Source: Scedosporium boydii
Taxonomy: Eukaryota; Ascomycota; Sordariomycetes; Microascales; Microascaceae
NCBI GenBank assembly: GCA_002221725.1
Contig: NJFT01000088.1
Span: forward strand, 1-64,000
Direction: 5' to 3'
DNA: 64,000 nucleotides
Shown here: positions 55,568 through 64,000 of the stretch, in pieces
Layout: the number at the start of each line of letters is the position of its first letter
Position numbering within the stretch: the stretch's first letter is position 1
Notes under the pieces: model-generated
Told to the model about the DNA's origin: nothing
Databases searched by the model: none
The model's input: the letters and a program-made list of their open reading frames with translations, nothing else
Program-made: the position numbers and the translations under genes

Positions 55568-56699
55568 ACAAAAGGAAAAAAGAAATGAGAGAGACCACAC
55601 TAGACCTCTTCTAGCTTGAAGAGTGTGGACTTCTCTTTTAAATCCTTTCGGGGATGGATAATAATGTGTTTTAGGGCCTTCTTTTTTTTCTTCTGTTCTT
55701 CTGGAAAACAACTCATGGGGCAAGGCGCGCTGCGAAAATTTTCCTTTTGTTCCAAAACAAAAAATCATGCAACAAAAAAAACAAGAGGAAAAAAAGAGAA
55801 TGAAAGCTCCCTTTTGTTGTACTGGTTTCCCACCCCTCTGTTTTCCAGAGACAACTTTTTTTGTCTTGTTGTCTTATGAGAATGCGACAAAAACATGTGG
55901 GCTTGCCTGAAAAAATGGGAAGAGGGAAGGGTGGTGGTGTGGTTTGACTGGTCAGGGTCTGTTGAGAATGTAAGGGATAGCATCATTTTCCGTCTTTTTT
56001 TATTTAGTTTTAAAACCCCCCGGCCCCAAACGCCCCCGGTTCGCCGAGGCGGTGACGGGATCTGTGTATTCTCATCCTCGAATATATACAATAGAAAGCT
56101 TTCGATCAGTTGCCTTCTTCCAAGAGGTCATGTCTACTTTGAGTGTAGTTTGGTAGTGACTCTATATTGTGTGGCACAAGTCGAGGTAAATCAAAATACC
56201 ACACAGAAAAGAAAATGATAAGAGGGGATATCTAGTTTATATGAAGAGTAAAAAAAGAAACCAACTATATGTCAGGCTGAAATCCATATGTATCCGCACA
56301 GCAATGTCGTTTGATGCGGAGCGAAGTATATCCTCCCATGCTAAATGTCTCGTCGAGCAATGTCCTCCTATCCTGACTTTCCCTTCGTCTTCTTTTCGCC
56401 TTTTTTATCCCTCCTCCTCCTCACTTTCTCCCAGTGTCTTAGTCTGGCAAGAGGGTATCGTAATAATACAGGTGCGCAAACGTCGGTCTCAAGGGACGAG
56501 CATAAAAATCGCAAGAGCCGCCCACCGAAAGACCCAGAAATACCTGACGAAGAGCTGACGGAGACAGAGATGAGGAACGGTAGTGCAAGCTACGATGCCT
56601 CGGATATCGGCTCGGGAAAGGTCGCAACTAGACCCTGGGCGAAGGATGAGTTGTCCGCGCCTGTCTCTAGGTAGTCCATCTGTTGAAGCATGCGGGCGA
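55568..56699. other. Intergenic, no gene seen (convergent 3' ends)
   Basis: About 1.1 kb between convergent genes. T-rich tracts at 55680-55690 and 55990-56010 and A-rich runs at 55755-55800 may serve as termination and polyadenylation signals. No gene supported. Confidence 0.5.
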
Positions 56700-58103
56700 T
56701 CAGGGCCACCAATTCATCTTTTTGTAACTCTCGATGACTTCTTCAACGAGCTCTTTGGTGATTGTGGGCTTCTCGTATTTGAAGCCAACAACCGACTCTA
56801 GGCGGCTTCCGTCCATACTCAAGTCTGTATCTTTGAGCAGTTCCTTTTCCATGAAAGGTGTGAGAGGGCCCGGACGTGTGATCTTTGCCTCCTCTAATAG
56901 AGTTCCCCACGGTCCAAGCAACTCGTCGTTGATATCGTCCACTACACTGTCCATGTTCAACCGGGCAAAGGTGCTAACAAGCTGGCCCTGGAAACCGGTC
57001 TCGATCTTGAAGATCTCGCCAACAATCTCGGCCATGGTGCCTTGCGTCGTGATGCCATTGTCGACAACGTTGAAGATAGGAGTCGGGCCCATCGTCTTGC
57101 TGTCCCAGTTCGCCTTGCCGTCAGCATACCACTTTGCAACAGCCCACATTGCTCGAGTCACGTCGTGGATGTGCACAGTGTTGGTTCGTAGGTCCTTAGT
57201 CCACAACCACTTCATCTCGGACTCGAGGTACTGGTAGACTCGAGCAATGCAAAGACCAGTGGCAACCCATTGAGACGCGTAAGGGCCGTAGACATGAGCC
57301 AAGCGAACGATGGCTAAGTTGAGACTGAGAGCAAGTTCTTCGAGTCAGCATTAAAAAAAGAAAAAAAAAAAGAAAGAAAAAAATGCACGCCTGCAAAAGA
57401 TGCGGCCGAAATGGCTCAGTCACATACCCTTCAATCTTAGCCAGCTCCTCCTCAGCCTTCAGCTTGAAAACAGCAATTTTGCTCCAGGGTTTCAACTTGT
57501 CACCCTCCTTGCTTGGCGTCGAATCCGACTTATATACCATTCCAGTGCTGAGCTCGATGAAGGCCTTGACGTTTCGTTTCGCCGCTTCCTTCCCTAACGC
57601 GACTGACAAGCCAAGAGAGCGTATCCTGTAAACCTCATCCTCTTGAGAATATCTTGTCTCACCGCCACAATTGAAAACGTAGTCCCAAGACTTCCCGTCG
57701 CCGCGGTCAAATATTTTCTCTAACGCTTCTGTTTTACGCCAAATAAAAGTCGTTCGTCAGCGGTATAACTCAAAAAAAAGCCCATGATCAAGTCGCTGTG
57801 ACACGTTCCGAGTCCCAGTTTCGGCAGTGGGCGCGAGTTGATTTGGGGAGGGGAATTGGCTGATGCAAGATTTATAGAAGGGCAAGATAGGCCACACTCA
57901 CGTTCTCTACTTGCATCGGCTTGCATAAACTTGTCCGGGGAGCAGGCTTCCTTGAACTCGGGTGGGAGCCACGCCAGCTGGGGGAGCACCTTGTCGACGA
58001 TTCGCACCTCGGAGGCAAGGTCATTGTTGTGAATGTAAAGGGCGAGGAAGCGGCCGACATATCCCAGCCCTCCAATAATGAGCACTGATGGCTTTTCCGC
58101 CAT
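56700..58103 (-). CDS. NAD-dependent epimerase/dehydratase family protein (extended SDR)
   Basis: A 375-aa Rossmann-fold oxidoreductase. Exons are 58103-57902, 57728-57428 and 57324-56700, with introns of 173 and 103 nt, in phase. The N-terminus V-L-I-I-G-G-L-G-Y-V-G-R-F-L-A is an extended-SDR variant of the G-x-x-G-x-x-G nucleotide site. Further signs: D-Y-V-F-N-C-G-G-E-T-R-Y-S, I-E-L-S-T-G-M-V-Y-K (catalytic Ser region with Tyr nearby), R-L-A-H-V-Y-G-P-Y and N-T-V-H-I-H-D-V-T-R-A. The ending M-N-W-W-P is shared by fungal orthologs, as I recall. No targeting signal. The substrate is not known; relatives act on nucleotide sugars or lipid-like substrates. The ATG in A-T-G-G-C-G at 58101-58103 is the first in frame and opens the canonical beta strand. 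Confidence 0.9.
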
Positions 58104-61100
58104 GGTGAATGATTCAAAGGTCGCTGTCGTGAACGTCGGTTTCGGTCGACTGGACGGGTATGTGCGGGGCTATTTCACCCAACGATGGTTGCTGTCCTGG
58201 CCCACCTACAACCGCAGCAGCGTCGACACAGAATATACGAGAGGACACCGGAGAGCAATCGAGGGAGTTGACACTAAACGGAAGACGGCGTCGGTAGCTA
58301 TTCGGTAGTGTTCGAAGAAGGTGTGAGGCAATGGGGGCGCCAGGTAGGAGGAGGGACCTTGACACTCGATTGCTGGTTGGAGCCCCGCCTCGAGATGGGA
58401 GAGGGAGGGAAGTTAAGGGTGGTCTGGCTGGCTTGACGTGAAAGGAGGATGGTGGCTTGGGCGGGAGCGGACTAGTTAAATTCGGAAAGAGAAGGGAGCT
58501 AGCGCCCCTGAAAAAGGGCTTTTTTGGATATTTGCGATTTCCGTCGTGGTCGCAAGGGAGAAAGGAGGAAGAGTATACGAATACACCACACGCAATAATG
58601 GTGGGAATGAAAGTACGATGGCAATGACAAGGGCCGATGAAGAGAGGACAGTGGAGGTGGAGGAGGCCGCTTGCTGGGATGGAAAGAGAGAGGGCTGGAG
58701 GGGTAATATTATGCGGCACCGAATGGGGTAATTTGTGTTCCCGTACCTCGAGTACATGGAAGAAAGAGGACAATGCTCAGGGACAGATTTGATAGCAGTA
58801 ATATTACAGCAATACTTCCTCCATACCTCAATCTTTTTCCTGCCTGGCTGTGTTACTGCTCGCCGACGCTACAAGTAATACTTCGTACATTCTCGAGACG
58901 ACACCCCCCAGAAGCCCAGACCAGGTGGAGATGTGGGAAACGAATATGTACAAGTACGAAGCACTAATACTCCTTCTCCACCAGATGTGGTCTGGTCAGG
59001 TCTTTTCCCTGCCAGGGGTGAGCGCTTGGAAGGGGCAGGGGCGAGGAGGGGTTATAATGAAAGGGGAAGTGCGGACTTCGCAGTTGGCTTCTTCGTGGTG
59101 GACTAATGAGTATGTACTCGACAAAAGAGGACAGTCAGACAGACGAAGAAAATCTCACCGGGCAAATCAAATGTATTCATCACACCGGGAAACCTGCCAG
59201 TCCCCGAAAAGTAGTGAGCTAAAAAGGACCACAACATAGCAAGCACTGCATGGCAGTGTCCTGGTTTCGAGTCGGGTGGTGGTGGGGCTAAGAAGAAGAA
59301 GAAAACCGGACAGACCAGTCAGGAAAGAGTGGGATGATGGATTGAGGACTTTCTGGGCCGGCTACGGGTGCGGGAAAATCCATTGATGGGATCAAACCCC
59401 CATTGTTCGTGGCCTAGCACTGATGCCGACCCCGAGACTCGTCCCTACTGCCCAATGCCTTGGAAAAGGTACTTCGTACGTGCATTGAATTGATGGCGTG
59501 AGGGAGAAGGAGGAGGGTGGGTGGAGGAAACAGGAGCTACTTCGCAGCTTTGCTCTGGCATGCTGTGGACGCCTAGTAAGATCAGTTCGGAAATTCAGGA
59601 AATTCAGTGCCTCAGTGCGAAGGAGTTCGCATGTTACGATCTTTCCGGCCAGGCAAGTCCAGGCGAGCAAGACTTGATAGACTTCAGCAAGCACGTTTTT
59701 AGGAAGTATGCGTATCGAGCAGACGGGATTGATGCATGGAAAAGGCTATTATTGAACCCTTAGAAGCAATAAGCCAATACTTCGTACTTTTCAGTGTCGT
59801 GCTCAGACCTAACATCAGACTAGAAATCATCGAGTTTCCAAACCAGTTTAGTCTGGCCCGAAACTGCAGGACCAAGGGCGCACTTCCCGTGCTTCCAGAT
59901 TCGTGAGAGGTTTCCTCAGCTGCGGGTCGAGTCCGCCCCTGTCGCTCCTGCCAGGGATATCCAGGGTGAAGGCATGCTGATGTACGACATATGACATCGC
60001 GCCTCCAATCTCAGGGAAGTTGGCACCGAACTTGGCAATAGCAAAGCGAGCTACTGCGATGTAAGCAGTAATTAGTTGAAAGGAGTCGTCATATCTTGAA
60101 TGCAGTTTAGGACATGGTGCTTGGACAAGTACTTCGGACGCAATTGTATGAAAACAATGATTCCCAGAGTATGCATACTAATACAAGTACTTCGTGAGGA
60201 ACTAACAATGAATTCGCCCTTTCCTCTTGAAGTAATAATGTACGAAGTAGCGGAGTACACTACTCCGCACTTGCTTGTATGGTAGAGTATGCGTAGAGTT
60301 GTAGAGTTGTATTCCTTGCGGTTGCGGCCCACGAAGACTCACAGGCAGACCCTGGAATATGGGCTCGTGATCTTTCAAAAATTTCCTAGGAGTTCACCCC
60401 TCTCTCTGCACATCGCTTCCCTTTTTCGTTTCCTTTCTTCCTTCCCTAGAGGACATCTTATAATACTATGAATGACATACTCGGGCCTCTCTTACCTCCT
60501 CAGGATGCCGGGATACTGGAATACTTTAGCCCAACTTCCACGGCCAAAGCCCGTCTGGCAAGGGTACACCAATTGTTTGGAGCTTGCAAGCCGGCGCGGA
60601 GTTCTCGGGAAACAGCATTCAAGAGACTCGAATAGGTACTCCGTAGTGTACTAGTAGATTAGCTAGAGTTTACCTGAACAAACTTGGAAGATGTCCCGCT
60701 CCATAACCGACAGCGGAGTAGGCCGTGACGGAACGGGTTCTCGCCTTCCTCCTTTCGTTTTAGCAGCGAATCTCGACTTCGGAAGAAGAGGCCTTCCGAT
60801 GAGAAACGACCTTGAGCCCCGATGTAATATGTCAAGGTACAAAGCAATGTCTTCTAACACTCATTCGAGGGATGCAACCTTGGGGGGGTGAACGCGAGCC
60901 GTGTCGCTTGATCCCGCTCCATCAGGGCTCACACCCACCCTGTCCTGGTTGAGGCACGATCCGCCTGGCCTGGCTATGTCTGCGCTATGCTCACCCGATG
61001 GCCTGGCCCCTGTTCAGGGGACATTCCACATTCCACATGTGTAATTGCCTGGTGATGATCCAGAGAAGAGGGTAAGCAGAACTAACCGGGTTAACCTTGA

Positions 61101-64000
61101 AAGGGAAGTACGACGTAATGGCGTGGAAAATTCGATGTAAGGTGCGCAGCAGCACGATGGCCCATCGATCCATGTTCATGAGGGAGGTCTTGATAGTACG
61201 TACAAATGGTATACTTACTTCCTCAAACTTTGAGCCCTCGAAACTTTTGTGATTACAACAATCAACTTTCCCTTGACGCGTGTTTGATGCTGGTAGCCCG
61301 TTGCACGAGTCCCGATCTCGGGCTCCTCGGTTTCTCTCGAGCAGGCCGAGACGCGGTCTTCTTGACCCTTGCCAGGAAGAAGATAGGATTGCGGCGTACG
61401 CATCGGTATAATTAGATGTCGCCGACAAAGAATGTGGTCTACTAATTCGTAGTACAAGCAGATGCGCAGCCAGGGTCTGATTTTCTGCACTGACCTCCTA
61501 ACGTATGGTGTCCTCGTGTTCCTGGAGAACACATCCATCCTGCAGCAAGGGGTGAAGACATCGTGCCGTGATGGTACTCGATTCTTTGTTCAACCTATTT
61601 CCGGGTCGTCTGTATATTGATCCATGCGTGCGCAGGCTACCCCGGAATTCGAGGCCCCTGGACTAGGTATAACATGTACACGCTCAAAGAGTCATCGCCG
61701 ATGCTACCTGTACCCTTAAGGCCCTGATCCATCAATTGATATTGTCATTTTTAACACTCTGCGTTCACAGTCAACGGGGAAGACCTCCCAACATTACTTC
61801 GTACTCGTCGCTGCGAATACAATTGCACACCCGGAGCACGCCAGACGACCAGAGTCTTATGACATAACAGTTTATAATTCATCTCATACTACGGTCTTAC
61901 TTCGTGGCTGCGGATATTACCTCGGACAGAGGTGTTGTGCGGGCTTCATCCGACCTACCCATCGCCCCCTTGAAGGCCCGGATAGTCCAAAGCTAGGTCA
62001 TTTACGGAATATGCGTTTGTCAGATTTTCTGCCAAGAACGCGGCTCGACCACACTTCGTGAACATCCCCTGTCCTAGCGGACCATTCCATGATCTCTTGG
62101 ATCGACATGCACCCTTCACTCATCGCCAGCCAGCGATATTGGCATCGCCATGCCATCATTTCAGGAGCATTATGCCGCACTGACCAGCGGACCAGGTATG
62201 TGCTTCGCACCTCAGCGCAGCGGGCTTCGGCCAAGCCTCACTGCATGCAAACTCTTATTGCTTTGTCGATGCGCTCCTGCAGGTCTCCTTCCCAGGCAAT
62301 ATGCATCTAGGGTCGAGAGTGGATCCGTAGAGTGAAAGGAAAGCAGATCCACGGCAGATCTTTTCTTTTTTTTTTCTTTTTTCTCTTCCTGGTGACCGGT
62401 GAGAACTCGCCGAGCGGCCGGTGGCTTGCGAGCTGCGATCGATCCCACGCCTCTGATAACGACGATGACCCCAGTGTTCTCCTGTTTGTATTTGTAAAGA
62501 AGCGTCTTCTCTTTGGATATGATCATCGTTTCGATCGGGTCATCAGGAGGAGCGACTTGACTAGGCCATGCGGACCCCAGTTGAGAAGCACCTTGTAATA
62601 TCAATGCGACTCTGGGGACTAAGAGGAAAGCTAAATTATCACCTCTTCCCCGATTATGGCAATGCAGAGCCAAATATCAGATCATCATATCTATGCAACT
62701 TCAATGGCATCCACAAAGAACAGCAAACGCTTGAAACACGACCCCCAAACCCTGATTCTCATCATGTCTCGAATTTTGTCGTTCTCTTCTTTCCCTCGGA
62801 TCTGCATCTCTGCAAGGTTATCATTTACGCTCTTTCACCTAAAAGAGTCAACCCCTCCTGATGCTGAAGATCTGGTGCCTCCTAGAACTTAGCCAGGCAT
62901 CTGACCTTGGTCTCGGACCTCTCCGATCTTGTCATCCCGCAAGCTAAAGGACAGGAACCGCTCCACGGTTCCACTCTTTAAGACCCCTTCCCAAGCCGAA
63001 TGTTCGCCCCGTTCCGGGCACCGGTATCTAAATCCGGCGTAGTCTCAAACTTAAACGCCCGACCAAGAACCGCCGAGCGACCGGTGGGATAAAATAGGTG
63101 AATGAGAAGCAAAATATAAAGCCCGCTCAAACGGTCGTAGTCCCCACTCTCGTGGATCTCCGCTCCGCGGGTCTTGGTCAATCTCTGAAAGGGAGTTTCG
63201 CCGGCGCTTCCCGCCTTTCTGGCCTTTTTCTGAGCTCGTTTTGACGGTGCCTGGGGCGGCTGCGAGCGATGAGCCCTTCCTGTTGTAAGCCTACGTATAG
63301 CCCACCGTAGATTCCTCGGTGCGAACTTTAGGTCTCCTTTTCCCTCCTTTCTCGAAGCGTATGTGGGTTTCTACTCTAAGAGATTATTGAGAGGTTGAAG
63401 CAAAGTCGCGAGCTCCTCCGCTCAAGATGGATTCGTTTGCATCGCCATGACTTACACTTCCTCGGCCTTTACGCACAGCCTCACACAACTTAAATTCATC
63501 CCTCTGTCGAACCGGCGGTTTTCCAAAGGAATTTTCTAAGAACCAGAAAAGATGATAGCGAAGAGAAATAAAATAGCAGTGAAGAATGAAAGGAACAGAG
63601 AAGGAGAGGGGGGAGTTATAAATGGGAAAAAAAAGGTTCGTTCGTGCGCGATGCGTTTCGAACCCAAATAGTCCCATTGGAGATCCCAGAAGTTCAAGCG
63701 ATGACGACTACAGACCTCCTGCGGTTCCTTTCTTAGAAATCTCGGCCACGAATTTGGTATATAAGGCTCATTCTGGGTTTCGAAAACTGAGCTGGAAAGA
63801 CGGGAAGGCGCGCCTGCGGCAACGAAGCTCCTTGTTCTTTCTCGACTCTTTCAGGCAAACAATGCGGACTGACTCGAGTTTCTGTGACTTTGGCCGAGTG
63901 CTGGCGTTCTTGGGGGCTCGTTGGCTGTTGTGAAGCAGAAGCGAGAAGGTAGCAAGATGGTTCCAGCCACCAAGGCGGAAGCATTGTATACACTGAGCGC
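58104..64000. other. Gene-poor right end of window, no gene seen
   Basis: About 5.9 kb with no supportable gene on either strand after the SDR promoter. The first ~700 bp presumably contain the SDR promoter and 5' UTR. Five TACTTCGTA copies lie here (58879, 59470, 59778, 60241 minus, 61795), plus variants at 60187 and 61899. Short frames up to about 150 codons show no family resemblance and overlap one another on both strands. No tRNA, 5S rRNA or transposon end recognised. Confidence 0.5.

Noticed and set aside
58104..64000. Hidden multi-exon gene in the right-hand 5.9 kb
   Set aside because: Checked the longer frames on both strands; none shows motifs, consistent codon use or plausible GT-AG joins.

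Overview
The window is nuclear DNA of a filamentous ascomycete (Pezizomycotina, probably a Sordariomycete; the class is inferred from gene content and not tested). The evidence is short GT-AG introns of about 44-173 nt with CTAAC-like branch sites, introns splitting conserved housekeeping genes, and typically fungal families: a NACHT-ankyrin NLR, a Kre9/Knh1-type GPI protein, an Mnn10/Mnn11-type mannosyltransferase and an Rtc4-like protein. I see no rRNA, no convincing tRNA, no complete transposon and no CRISPR.

Layout. 0-8.2 kb: 3' part of an SRPK-like kinase running in from the left edge, then RTC4-like (-), dynamitin (+) and RPS28 (+). 8.2-12.8 kb (-): a SesB-like hydrolase/NACHT/ankyrin NLR whose array of eight 102-bp ankyrin repeats carries a premature TAG. 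14.4-19.1 kb: molybdopterin synthase small subunit (+) and a large single-pass membrane protein (-). 20.8-23.4 kb: an EthD-like protein (-) divergent from a decayed FAD oxidoreductase (+), with repeated palindromes between them. 24.9-27.5 kb: a helical/glycine-zipper orphan (+) and a decayed bZIP-like regulator (-). 31.8-33.9 kb: a Ste20/GCK-type kinase with a disrupted reading frame (-). 37.6-46.1 kb: MNN11-like mannosyltransferase (+), Baeyer-Villiger-type monooxygenase (-), HPM1 (+). 49.6-58.1 kb: GPI-anchored Kre9-like protein (+), PTC7 phosphatase (-), SDH2 (+), extended SDR epimerase (-). 58.1-64 kb: no gene seen.

How the genes relate. The housekeeping genes are independent units; SDH2 and PTC7 are both mitochondrial but are separately promoted and divergent. 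The accessory part (8-34 kb) combines a self/non-self recognition type NLR, an orphan sharing the N-terminal helix style of fungal STAND proteins, and three broken genes. Two of the breaks lie in homopolymers, so assembly error must be excluded before calling them dead.

The most unexplained signals are the 14 intergenic copies of the 9-mer TACTTCGTA, the palindrome array between the EthD and FAD genes, a duplicated TTCG-loop hairpin, and a 100-nt element closed by a perfect 10-bp inverted repeat. Large parts (27.5-31.8, 33.9-37.6, 46.1-49.6 and 58.1-64 kb) have no supportable gene.
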